A stretch of 16,418 nt of DNA from CAYSWS01 sp964434935 (lineage in GTDB: Bacteria > Patescibacteriota > WWE3 > UBA101185 > UBA10185), in NCBI GenBank assembly GCA_964434935.1, contig CAYSWS010000017.1, positions 1-16,418 on the forward strand, written 5' to 3'. The notes beneath the pieces are model-generated. The model saw only the letters and a program-made list of their open reading frames with translations. It had not been told where the DNA came from and ran no database searches. The translations under genes and the position numbers were made by a program. Positions 1-6,455 of this stretch are shown in pieces. Within the stretch, counting starts at the first letter, position 1. Each line of letters starts with the position of its first letter.

Positions 1-93
1 CGACCAAGGTGTTAAAAACTAAGACAACAAGACCTCATCTAAAGCAGCTGCCAATTCAAAATCCTTTTCCGTAAAAAAGTTCTCAGAATGAGT

Positions 94-141
94 AAAAATT
101 TAGGGAGAGCACAAAGAGATGTTTTTCTTCATGCCCTCCCT
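94..141 (-). terminator. Rho-independent terminator of the small gene at 164-454
   Basis: Read on the minus strand, AGGGAG (141-136) pairs with CTCCCT (107-102), with partial extra pairing inside, and is followed by AAATTTTT (101-94). It lies 22 bases past the stop codon of the small minus-strand gene. A second possible stem, CCTCC/GGAGG, sits just upstream at about 137-151 and competes with it. The loop is long, so the hairpin is not ideal. I see no supportable gene in bases 1-93. Confidence 0.55.
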
Positions 142-163
142 GTAAGGAGGAGGAGGCCGCTAA

Positions 164-454
164 TCAGGCTATTCTTAATACCTTGGCCTTGTTTCCTGCA
201 ATTGTGATCTGAAATTTACACATCTTACCGAAAATTTCCAGCTCGATCTCCGATGTCTCTTCTCTGAAGTTGTGCCTGCGGTCACCAAAATCAACAAGGG
301 CTTCTTCTCCAAGGAAAAGTTCCTTTGCTGCGGCAGTGATCTTGTCTACAAAATACCCTTCGTTTAAGTAGCTGATCCTTGTGTGAATTCTCTCCGTGGT
401 ATCCATGATCTGGTTAAGATCTCTGTCTGACAGACCTGTTTTGGTAAATCTCAT
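164..454 (-). CDS. Small unknown protein, 96 aa
   Basis: I do not recognise this family. The protein is soluble, with no signal peptide or membrane segment. Its N-terminal half (about residues 8-48) looks helical and charged. Residues 50-96 look like short beta strands (LVDFGD, IELEIFG, FQITIAG, KAKVLRIA). The start is well supported: on the minus strand AAAGGAG ends 6 bases before the ATG, a strong ribosome binding site that most genes in this window lack. The gene stands alone, divergent from the polyprenyl synthase gene, and ends at a hairpin terminator. The Shine-Dalgarno sequence and intact frame argue for a real gene, but I infer no function. Confidence 0.7.
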   Translation of the reverse strand: MRFTKTGLSDRDLNQIMDTTERIHTRISYLNEGYFVDKITAAAKELFLGEEALVDFGDRRHNFREETSEIELEIFGKMCKFQITIAGNKAKVLRIA

Positions 455-479
455 TCCCAGCTCCTTTTAGGCTTTTCTC

Positions 480-506
480 ATATACTATAGGTTGATGGTA
501 GTATAT
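480..506. repeat. 8-bp inverted repeat between divergent promoters (candidate operator)
   Basis: ATATACTA (480-487) and TAGTATAT (499-506) are perfect inverted copies separated by 11 bases. The left half overlaps the likely -10 box (TATAGT, 489-484) of the small minus-strand gene. The right half ends 15 bases before the -35 box of the polyprenyl synthase promoter. The geometry would suit a dimeric regulator acting on both promoters. The repeat is AT-rich, so chance is possible. Confidence 0.4.
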
Positions 507-521
507 ACGATTTATTTATCT

Positions 522-549
522 TTGGCAAATGCAAAAATCACAGTATAAT
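522..549 (+). promoter_or_regulatory. Promoter giving a leaderless polyprenyl synthase mRNA
   Basis: TTGGCA (522-527, 5 of 6 matches to TTGACA), a 16-base spacer and a perfect TATAAT (544-549). The expected transcription start is about 556-559, which is at the ATG at 559. The promoter lies inside the longer reading frame that opens at 529, so that upstream ATG should not be on this transcript. Confidence 0.75.
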
Positions 550-558
550 TCAACTATT

Positions 559-1653
559 ATGGAAAACAACGTTGAGTTCGCTAAAGATTACCTGCAGAAA
601 GTTAAGGGCAGCATCGATGAAAAACTGGAAAAGGTCCTTAATGATGAAATAGAAAGTGCCAAAAAGATCTATCCGGAACACATTGTGGACATTTTCGATG
701 CTTACGCGGATGTGGCCCGAAGGGGCGGTAAAAGACTAAGAGCCGCCATGACTTTCTCTACTTACAAGATGATGGGCGGGGATAATGATGACATTGCTTA
801 CGATCTGGGAGTGATCATAGAGCTCATACACGCCTACATTTTGCTCATCGATGACTTCGCCGACAGATCTCCCGCCAGAAGAGGCGGTCCCACAGCCCAT
901 GAATTCATAAGATCCAAATTGGCCAAATACGAGAGCAAGGAAAAAGAACACATCAGCGATAGCCTGGCCGTGGTGGCTGCGCTGACCGGAAACCACCTGG
1001 CATTAAAATTGCTAGCCCAAATGGATATTGAGGCTGAAGTTTACAGGAAGATCAACCAAAGTCTGCACCAAAAGTTTATTATCACCACTTACGGTGAGAT
1101 CCTAGACATTTATACCTCCCTCACCCAAAGCATCAGCGAACAAGAAATAACCAACCTCCTCAAATGGAAAACAGGCGTCTACACTTTTGAAAATCCTATG
1201 CATGTGGGAGCCATCTTAGCCGGAACCCAAGACCAGAAAATATTCGAAAACATCTCCAAGTACGCCCTGCCTCTTGGTATTGCCTTCCAAGTTAAGGATG
1301 ACATGCTGGGCATTTTTGGTGAAAGCACAGAGACCGGAAAATCAAACCTGGATGACCTCAAAGAAGGCAAGGTGACGCTTCTTATCCAGCACTGCCTGGA
1401 GCACGGTTCGGAAGAGCAAAAAGAACAGATCAGAGCCATTTTAGGCAACAGGTACCTGGATGACAGCGATCTGGAGCTAGTGAGGGTCATTCTCATGGAA
1501 AGCGGTTCTCAGGATTACGCTCAAACTCTGGCGGAAAACTACATTAACATGGCCAAGAACGTGGTAGAAAAAGAATTTCCCAACGAAACTCCTGAGGCAG
1601 AGAAAAAATTCCTCCTTGGTATAGCCGATTACATATTAGCCAGAAATAAATGA
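559..1653 (+). CDS. Polyprenyl (probably geranylgeranyl) diphosphate synthase
   Basis: A trans-prenyltransferase of 364 aa that condenses isopentenyl diphosphate with allylic diphosphates in the cytoplasm. Visible family motifs are GGKRLRA (about 56-62), the first Asp-rich motif DDFAD followed by RSPARRGGPT (98-112), the second Asp-rich motif KDDMLG (246-251) and GKSNLDDLKEGK (260-271). There is no insertion in the first Asp motif, and Tyr lies five residues before it. In this family that pattern fits archaeal-type C20 synthases, so the product is inferred to be GGPP. The frame stays open to an ATG at 529, but a complete promoter occupies 522-549 and its transcript should begin at the ATG at 559. 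The next gene starts one base after the stop. The C-terminal half is somewhat longer than in typical bacterial enzymes. Confidence 0.88.
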   Translation: MENNVEFAKDYLQKVKGSIDEKLEKVLNDEIESAKKIYPEHIVDIFDAYADVARRGGKRLRAAMTFSTYKMMGGDNDDIAYDLGVIIELIHAYILLIDDFADRSPARRGGPTAHEFIRSKLAKYESKEKEHISDSLAVVAALTGNHLALKLLAQMDIEAEVYRKINQSLHQKFIITTYGEILDIYTSLTQSISEQEITNLLKWKTGVYTFENPMHVGAILAGTQDQKIFENISKYALPLGIAFQVKDDMLGIFGESTETGKSNLDDLKEGKVTLLIQHCLEHGSEEQKEQIRAILGNRYLDDSDLELVRVILMESGSQDYAQTLAENYINMAKNVVEKEFPNETPEAEKKFLLGIADYILARNK

Positions 1654-1654
1654 T

Positions 1655-2233
1655 ATGAACAGTACCTTAAGATACGTCCCGCCCATCAAAGGTAGCTTTT
1701 ACCTGCTGGTTCTTATAAGTTATTTCCCTGTGGTTTTAGCGCTTTATGTCTTGTTCGTAAAGGTGGGTATCCTGGTCATCATTCTCTTCACACTACTCTA
1801 TGCCGGTTTTATGATATTTGTCTTCATTTCCCTCAGCAAAAGCCATTACATAGAGCTGGATCAGGCAAAAAATGCCATTATCGTACATAGAACCTTTAAA
1901 AGCATAGAGATAAACTTGGACATCATCCAGGAAATTGAACTGGAAGAAACAAAAAGATCTTATTTATTGACCATTACCACCAACGATCAAACAAACAATT
2001 ATTCCCTGTCCGGTTCTCTAAGTTTCGAAGAGCCCGCTTTTATACCTTTTCTGGAAAAATTAAAAGAGTTCAAACCAATTATCAAGCTGGGACCCTTTAG
2101 CGAAGCTGTCCTTCACGGTTCGAACAAGTTCAATCCCTGGTCGTCCAAAATGTATTACGCTTACTGGACGTACATCATCATTCTGGTGGTCTACTATCTT
2201 TCCCTCTTGTTGTTCATAAATATCCTAAAGTAG
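1655..2233 (+). CDS. Membrane protein with a PH-like central domain
   Basis: 192 aa, starting one base after the prenyl synthase stop, so the two are probably co-transcribed and translationally coupled. There are two hydrophobic segments near the N-terminus (about 15-36 and 38-60) and one at the C-terminus (about 168-191). Between them, residues 62-145 form a strand-rich polar stretch (HYIELDQAKNAIIVHRTF, then IEINLDIIQEIELE). Such a layout resembles bacterial PH (bPH/YdbS-like) membrane proteins. I offer this as a fold impression, not a family assignment. No catalytic residues are evident. Position after a lipid-precursor enzyme hints at a membrane role, but that is only context. Confidence 0.7.
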   Translation: MNSTLRYVPPIKGSFYLLVLISYFPVVLALYVLFVKVGILVIILFTLLYAGFMIFVFISLSKSHYIELDQAKNAIIVHRTFKSIEINLDIIQEIELEETKRSYLLTITTNDQTNNYSLSGSLSFEEPAFIPFLEKLKEFKPIIKLGPFSEAVLHGSNKFNPWSSKMYYAYWTYIIILVVYYLSLLLFINILK

Positions 2234-2261
2234 CTTGTGTAGACTTTGCCTTTCTTTTTTT
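2226..2261 (+). terminator. Weak terminator after the prenyl synthase operon
   Basis: TAAAGT (2226-2231) can pair with ACTTTG (2243-2248), followed by GCC and a T-rich run (TTTCTTTTTTT, 2251-2261). The stem is short and overlaps the stop codon of the preceding gene, but the T tract is strong. Confidence 0.4.
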
Positions 2262-2274
2262 GTATCCTTATCAC

Positions 2275-2301
2275 ATAAACAACCCACCCGAAGCGAGTGG
2301 G
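2275..2301 (-). terminator. Terminator of the thioredoxin/CcdA-fusion operon
   Basis: On the minus strand CCCACTCG (2301-2294) pairs with CGGGTGGG (2290-2283), 8 pairs with one G-T, around a three-base loop. It is followed by TTGTTTAT (2282-2275). It lies about 85 bases past the stop codon of the CcdA fusion. The intervening 3' region holds further stems (see the entry at 2315-2374). Confidence 0.65.
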
Positions 2302-2314
2302 AAAAGAGAGATCA

Positions 2315-2374
2315 GACTTTGCGGCGGATAAGCGCACATGAGAAACAGTTCATGACCTTTGAGGCCGCTTGTCT
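2315..2374 (-). other. Structured 3' region, possible small RNA
   Basis: On the minus strand, AGAC-AA-GCGGC (2374-2364) pairs with GCCGC-AAA-GTCT (2325-2314). An inner stem, TCATG/CATGA (2350-2354 with 2337-2341), encloses an 8-base loop. The structure lies between the stop of the CcdA fusion and its terminator. It could be a 3'-UTR-derived small RNA, an mRNA-stabilising element or chance. I see no coding frame here and no convincing promoter of its own. Confidence 0.3.
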
Positions 2375-2385
2375 TATTCTCAGGG

Positions 2386-3645
2386 TTATCCAAACAATAG
2401 CCATTCGGGTTTAAAAAGAAGCAGGAGTCCTATGAGGATCATAACAATACCGCCTATTAGTTTTGTCCATCGGGCGTATTTGCTTTCCACGCCTACCGAT
2501 CTCAGAGTTATCATGGCAATAACAAACACCACCATATCGTCTAACATGAATACCATTTGGTAAAGAATTATATAGAGATAATATTTTATAGTGGGCAATT
2601 TGTTCAGGGTGAGAATTTGCGTGTAAATGGCCGGCAGACCGGCTGAACACACACCTTCGATCAAATTGATGGCAAAAGCTAGGAGGATCATACCTGCTAT
2701 GGCAGGTAAAAGATTTTCCTTTTGGGCTATGGACCTTATCTTCTCTAAGGTTTGCTTCCTTTTCTCATCTTTGGTGACTTCACAACCGCCGTTCCTATCC
2801 TCGATGTATTTTTTTAAACTCTTATATCCAAAAAAAAGTGCCGCCGTGCCCACCAGGAGCCTTATCCAGATGATAAACCCGAAGAACAAGAAAAAGTTCA
2901 GCCAGGCAGCCATGAAAAGAAAATATACCAAGGCAGAAGCGGCTATAAATGTTGAGCCCAGTATCCACATCCTTTTCCTGTCCTTGAAACCAAGCAGCAA
3001 GCTGATGAGAAAAAGCAGCACCCACATGGCGCAGGGGTTAAAACCATCCACCAAGGCAATGAAAAATGTCAGCAGGGGTAGTGATAGTGTTTTGGGGTTG
3101 ATGGTACCAAATAAAGGCAATTTTATGGCATCGGGTACGGCCGGGTTATCAGCAACTTTTTCAGGCTGACCTTCTTCAACCATAACCTGCTCGGAACTTC
3201 CATCATTGTCCGGCGGCGCACTCTCTCCGGGCGAAAGTTTCTCCGCTAGGAATGCGCCTAATACATCTTGGTCCTGGCCGGACTCTACCTTTTCTATAGC
3301 CTTAATGAATTCCGCGCCTGTGGTTTCCGCTTCCCCAAAACCGGCGTACACTTCTGAACCAATGACCGTAAAGGGAACCCCTCTAGTATCAGCCCCCAGA
3401 TATTTTCCCACCTCAGAGAACAAAGTGGCGTTCCTAAAACTTTTAGAGATCTCAAAATCTACAACTTTCACATTAGGCTTTGTCTTTACCAGTTCATTAA
3501 GAAACTCTATTTCTTTATGACAATGGGGACAGCCGGCAGACCAAAAAAGGTAAAGGTTGACATGGGAAGTCTCTTGAGCCAGAACCTGGCTCAAAAACAC
3601 CAACGAGAAAAGTACCGTGATTACAATAACAAAAACTTTTTTCAT
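2386..3645 (-). CDS. Exported thioredoxin-like domain fused to a CcdA/DsbD-type membrane domain
   Basis: 419 aa. Residues 1-23 are a signal peptide (charged start, hydrophobic core, VLAQ). Residues 25-125 are a thioredoxin/glutaredoxin-like domain with the redox pair C39-P-H-C42 in WSAGCPHCH and a cis-proline segment GVPF (P91). Residues 130-185 form an acidic, Pro-rich linker. The remainder is a six-helix CcdA/DsbD-type domain with FNPC (C205) in the first helix and EGVC (C333) in the fourth, the membrane cysteine pair that passes electrons across the membrane. The inferred role is to move reducing equivalents from a cytoplasmic thioredoxin to the outer CPHC domain. The gene starts 10 bases after the thioredoxin at 3656-3928. 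The outer domain precedes the membrane part, and DsbD's C-terminal thioredoxin domain is absent. Confidence 0.88.
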   Translation of the reverse strand: MKKVFVIVITVLFSLVFLSQVLAQETSHVNLYLFWSAGCPHCHKEIEFLNELVKTKPNVKVVDFEISKSFRNATLFSEVGKYLGADTRGVPFTVIGSEVYAGFGEAETTGAEFIKAIEKVESGQDQDVLGAFLAEKLSPGESAPPDNDGSSEQVMVEEGQPEKVADNPAVPDAIKLPLFGTINPKTLSLPLLTFFIALVDGFNPCAMWVLLFLISLLLGFKDRKRMWILGSTFIAASALVYFLFMAAWLNFFLFFGFIIWIRLLVGTAALFFGYKSLKKYIEDRNGGCEVTKDEKRKQTLEKIRSIAQKENLLPAIAGMILLAFAINLIEGVCSAGLPAIYTQILTLNKLPTIKYYLYIILYQMVFMLDDMVVFVIAMITLRSVGVESKYARWTKLIGGIVMILIGLLLLFKPEWLLFG

Positions 3646-3655
3646 TAAAAAACGC

Positions 3656-3928
3656 TTACCTATCTTTATACTCTTCGATCACTTCCGTGAGTTTTTTTAC
3701 CGTTACCTCACCGGAAAGCCTCAGCAGCTCATTCTCATTATCATCCAAAAATATGAAGGTAGGTAGTTTTCCTTCTTCCAAACCGTATTTTTCCACAACT
3801 TCATCAGCTGTGTCATAATCGTAATATTCCGTGATGAGCCAGGGGTGTGTTTCTTCGACTTCCTGCCATCTTGGCCTCATGACAATGCATCCGGAGCACC
3901 ATTCGGCGCCAATTTTTATAACTTTCAT
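3656..3928 (-). CDS. Cytoplasmic thioredoxin-like protein
   Basis: 90 aa with a thioredoxin fold: WCSGC (C11, C14), cis-Pro in KLPTF (P56) and no signal peptide. It is shorter than standard thioredoxin (about 105 aa). First gene of a two-gene unit with the CcdA fusion, so its likely job is to feed electrons to that membrane protein. The frame stays open to 4036, but those extra 36 codons would cross the divergent gene's promoter and start. The ATG at 3928 lies 9 bases after a perfect TATAAT and opens directly into the first beta strand, so I chose it. The thioredoxin identity is clear; the partner is inferred from adjacency. Confidence 0.85.
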   Translation of the reverse strand: MKVIKIGAEWCSGCIVMRPRWQEVEETHPWLITEYYDYDTADEVVEKYGLEEGKLPTFIFLDDNENELLRLSGEVTVKKLTEVIEEYKDR

Positions 3929-3937
3929 AGCACAGGC

Positions 3938-3966
3938 ATTATACAATGCGGCTGAAAGGTAGTTAA
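3938..3966 (-). promoter_or_regulatory. Promoter of the thioredoxin/CcdA-fusion operon
   Basis: TTAACT (3966-3961), a 17-base spacer and TATAAT (3943-3938), then 9 bases to the ATG at 3928. The transcript would be leaderless or carry 1-3 leader bases. It overlaps the divergent promoter at 3952-3981. Confidence 0.65.
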
Positions 3967-3981
3967 GAGCTTTGGTATGAT
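3952..3981 (+). promoter_or_regulatory. Promoter of the PQQ-enzyme-like operon
   Basis: TATGAT (3976-3981, 5 of 6 matches) lies 8 bases before the ATG at 3990. A weak -35, CTGAAA (3952-3957), sits 18 bases upstream. Its -35 area overlaps the -35 area of the opposing thioredoxin promoter, so the two probably compete for polymerase. Confidence 0.5.
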
Positions 3982-3989
3982 TAACACAC

Positions 3990-5201
3990 ATGAAAAAAAT
4001 CCTAGTACTTATATTCTTTTTTCTCCTAGCCTTCACAGTGGTTTATTTTTTACGAACGAACACCAGCCTCTTAACTACCAACATTTCCCCTCAGGACGTC
4101 GCGCAGAACAATTTTAATGAACAAAAAGGGCTGAGCGCGGATCTTAGCCAGCTTCTACCTCAGGAGCTTGAGGTGAACGGCACGCTAAGGACCCTCTACC
4201 TGCCGTCAGGATTTAGTGTCTCTGTCTATACCTCAGGTTTTTCCGCCCCCAGAACTTTTGACTTTGACGAAACCGGAAACATGTTCGTGGCGGAAAAGGG
4301 TGAGGGAAGAGTTATGATGGTCATGAAGGATGGTACAAAAAAGATCATTGATTCGAACCTGAGGAACGTGCATGGCCTGGATTATTATAAAGGCGATCTC
4401 TACGTGGCCGATGAACAACACGTGTTCGCCTACAGGAAAGTTGGTGCCGACGGCAATTTCACTAAAAGAGATGTTTTGGTGGATAACCTGCCTACCGGAG
4501 GTAATCATGTCACCAGATCCGTTGTCATTTCGCCCGATGAAAAGATCTTTGTTTCCATCGGTTCATCTTGCAATGTGTGCGAAGAATCTGATAAAAGACG
4601 CGCAGCTGTAGTGCAGTACGATCTTGACGGTTCTCACGAGGAGATCTTTGCCCAAGGTCTAAGGAACAGCGTGGGCATTATTATCAATCAGATCAATGAT
4701 GGCTATCAACTGTGGGGCGCGGACAACGGTCGGGATCGCATTGGCGACAACATTCCTCCTGAGGAGGTCAATATCATACAAAAAGGTAGGAATTACGGCT
4801 GGCCTTACTGTTATGGCAGCGGCATAACCAATCCCGAATATCCGGACAGGGAAAATTACTGCCGCTATAGCACTCAATTCCCGCTGTATGAAATGCAAGC
4901 CCATTCGGCACCACTGGGTTTGGTTTTTGTGTCTCAGGGATTTGCCAGGGGACTAGATCAGGAAGATCTACTTATCACATTTCACGGTTCCTGGAATCGT
5001 ACCATACCCACCGGATATAAAGTGGTCAAGATAGATACATCAGATCCTCAAGCCAAACCCACTAATTTTATAACCGGCTGGCTCATGGATAGCGGGTTGG
5101 TTTGGGGAAGGCCTGTAGATATTAAGTTCTTTCAAAACGCTCTTTTCATTTCCGACGACAGAGCCGGCGTGATCTATAAAGTCGTTTATAATAGTAACTA
5201 A
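3990..5201 (+). CDS. Exported PQQ-dependent sugar dehydrogenase-like beta-propeller (sorbosone dehydrogenase family)
   Basis: 403 aa. Residues 4-21 form a signal peptide or membrane anchor, so the enzyme acts outside the membrane. The body matches the sGDH/sorbosone dehydrogenase propeller family: GGNHVTRS (171-178, H173 the likely counterpart of the family's catalytic His), SIGSSCNVC (189-197), YDLDGS, LWGADNGRDRIGDNIPPEE (241-259), NYGWPYCYG (268-276), FHGSWNR (331-337) and GRPVDI (373-378). Family members oxidise sugars or related alcohols with pyrroloquinoline quinone; the substrate here is unknown. Four cysteines (194, 197, 274, 291) are likely extracytoplasmic and may form disulfides. 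It overlaps the next gene by one base (TAATG) and is flanked on both sides by CcdA/thioredoxin modules. Whether PQQ is available to this organism cannot be seen here. Confidence 0.85.
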   Translation: MKKILVLIFFFLLAFTVVYFLRTNTSLLTTNISPQDVAQNNFNEQKGLSADLSQLLPQELEVNGTLRTLYLPSGFSVSVYTSGFSAPRTFDFDETGNMFVAEKGEGRVMMVMKDGTKKIIDSNLRNVHGLDYYKGDLYVADEQHVFAYRKVGADGNFTKRDVLVDNLPTGGNHVTRSVVISPDEKIFVSIGSSCNVCEESDKRRAAVVQYDLDGSHEEIFAQGLRNSVGIIINQINDGYQLWGADNGRDRIGDNIPPEEVNIIQKGRNYGWPYCYGSGITNPEYPDRENYCRYSTQFPLYEMQAHSAPLGLVFVSQGFARGLDQEDLLITFHGSWNRTIPTGYKVVKIDTSDPQAKPTNFITGWLMDSGLVWGRPVDIKFFQNALFISDDRAGVIYKVVYNSN

Positions 5202-5728
5202 TGATAAAAAATTTATATTTGATCAGGCATGCCCACTACCGAATACCTCACCCCAGAGACCTGCAAAAAGGTGACCGGGGAGGAACGGTCCTTACTGTCA
5301 GAGGCATTGAGGATGTCATAGAATTGGCGCATAAACTGAGGCATTTCGATAAAAATATCTTCAAGATCTATACCAGCCCTTACAAAAGGACCATGGAAAC
5401 GACCAATCTACTGGCTAAAATTCTCAGAACGGACGTTGTGCTTAAAGAAGATCTTCAGGAAAATTACATGGGCGATGGCAATGTTGATCACTTAAAGGAT
5501 GTGCATGCAAAATTCAAGGGGGTGGTGGAAACAGCTTTGGAGCAACAGGCAGGTAACTGCTTGATAGTCTCACACAGATTTCCCATCAGCCTCTACATTT
5601 CCCGGGAATCCGGTTTGTCCTATGAAGAGATCGCCTCGGATAGAAAACATATTAATCTTATAAAAATGGGAGAATGCCTAAAACTCATGTTTAATGGCCA
5701 GGCTTTTATAAATTATGAGAAGTTCTAG
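5201..5728 (+). CDS. Histidine phosphatase family protein
   Basis: 175 aa, branch-1 histidine phosphatase (phosphoglycerate mutase-like) fold. RHAH (R9, H10) near the N-terminus is the RHG-type motif carrying the phosphorylated histidine. YTSPYKRTMET supplies the second Arg (R63), LQENYMGDG the likely acid (E87), and VSHRFP the second His (H125). The alanine in place of glycine in RHG is tolerated in this family. There is no signal peptide, so it is cytoplasmic. Substrate is unknown; candidates are sugar or nucleotide phosphates. The start overlaps the PQQ-enzyme stop by one base, so the pair is translationally coupled. Its 3' end overlaps the opposing CcdA gene by 23 bases. Confidence 0.85.
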   Translation: MIKNLYLIRHAHYRIPHPRDLQKGDRGGTVLTVRGIEDVIELAHKLRHFDKNIFKIYTSPYKRTMETTNLLAKILRTDVVLKEDLQENYMGDGNVDHLKDVHAKFKGVVETALEQQAGNCLIVSHRFPISLYISRESGLSYEEIASDRKHINLIKMGECLKLMFNGQAFINYEKF

Positions 5729-6446
5729 ACTTCTCCAGCAGTCTTAGTTCTACATTAGAAACCCTGTAAATTCCTGACTCGACCAGAAAAGTTTCTATCT
5801 TTTTCTCGTAGCCGGTGATGATGAGCAGCCCAACTAGAACAAATATAATGCCTAACACTTTTTTGAACTTGCCTTCCGGGTCTGCCAGCCATTTGAACTT
5901 GGTCACAAATCTTTGGCCAAAGACGGAAATGAGAAGCAGCATAAAAGCCAGCCCCAACACGTAAATAATGATATTCACCAGTCCGAACAAAAAGCTTTGG
6001 GGCAAAATAGTGGCCACGATCAAAGCGTAAGTAGGGCTGCAGCTGGAGAATACAGGTCCCAAAGCGGCACCTATAAGAATGCTGCCTAATATTCCTGATC
6101 TTTGTGATGAGTTTTGCAAAAAAGTGTTCGAAGTTTGAGATAACTTGAGAGTGTTGGCTATTTTTTCCCAGATCTTGGGAAAAAGTGTGATCAGTCCAAA
6201 AATGAGCACGATGCCGCCGGAAAAATAAGTCCAGAATTTTGGATCGACCATAATGAGTAGAGAAGATACTTTCAGAAGCAGGGTGAAGATCACCAGAGAA
6301 ACGCTTAGAGAAGCAATGACAATAAAGGGTCTACTCTTATTTTCATCTGCAACAGATCCGCCGATGATTATAGGCAGAACCGGAAAGACACAGGGAGCTC
6401 CAATTGTCAGTACACCAGCCAAAAAGGAAGTAAGCAATAAGAACAT
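5706..6446 (-). CDS. CcdA/DsbD-family transmembrane thiol-disulfide carrier
   Basis: 246 aa, six membrane helices with no added domains. APCVFPVLP (C19) in helix 1 and GPVFSSCSP (C136) in helix 4 are the characteristic cysteine pair of CcdA. It should pass electrons from cytoplasmic thioredoxin to an outer thioredoxin-like partner, most likely the membrane-anchored protein encoded immediately upstream (9 bases between them). A TATAAG box lies 8 bases before the ATG inside the end of that upstream gene, so it may also have its own leaderless transcript. The soluble C-terminal tail (about 218-246) is polar and charged. Its last codons overlap the histidine phosphatase gene on the other strand. 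Confidence 0.88.
   Translation of the reverse strand: MFLLLTSFLAGVLTIGAPCVFPVLPIIIGGSVADENKSRPFIVIASLSVSLVIFTLLLKVSSLLIMVDPKFWTYFSGGIVLIFGLITLFPKIWEKIANTLKLSQTSNTFLQNSSQRSGILGSILIGAALGPVFSSCSPTYALIVATILPQSFLFGLVNIIIYVLGLAFMLLLISVFGQRFVTKFKWLADPEGKFKKVLGIIFVLVGLLIITGYEKKIETFLVESGIYRVSNVELRLLEKSRTSHNL
5717..5735. repeat. Hairpin across the convergent gene ends
   Basis: GAGAAGT (5717-5723) and ACTTCTC (5729-5735) are perfect inverted copies around TCTAG, whose TAG is the phosphatase stop codon. The hairpin lies in coding sequence of the CcdA gene and partly in the 23-base overlap. There is no T tract on either side, so it is not a classical terminator, but it could mark or protect both 3' ends. 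Confidence 0.45.
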
Positions 6447-6455
6447 AGTAATATC

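Noticed and set aside
15..133. Minus-strand frame MKKNISLCSP, TAA, then a plausible-looking 26-codon continuation
   Set aside because: The two parts are in one frame with a TAA between, which might suggest readthrough or a broken gene. Both parts are short, the first lies inside the terminator hairpin, and I recognise no family.
529..558. Ten extra N-terminal codons for the prenyl synthase from the ATG at 529
   Set aside because: A full promoter (TTGGCA-N16-TATAAT) occupies 522-549, so its transcript should start at about 556-559. No ribosome binding site precedes 529.
2627..3169. Plus-strand open frame of 180 codons
   Set aside because: It is antisense to the well-supported thioredoxin-CcdA fusion, has no family signal and no ribosome binding site; a shadow frame.
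3929..4036. N-terminal extension of the thioredoxin to 4036
   Set aside because: It would run through its own -10 box and into the divergent PQQ-type gene. The extra residues do not resemble thioredoxin.
5081..5106. Possible frameshift or domain break in the PQQ-type enzyme
   Set aside because: The family pattern continues without interruption to GRPVDI and the final propeller strand; the gene is intact.
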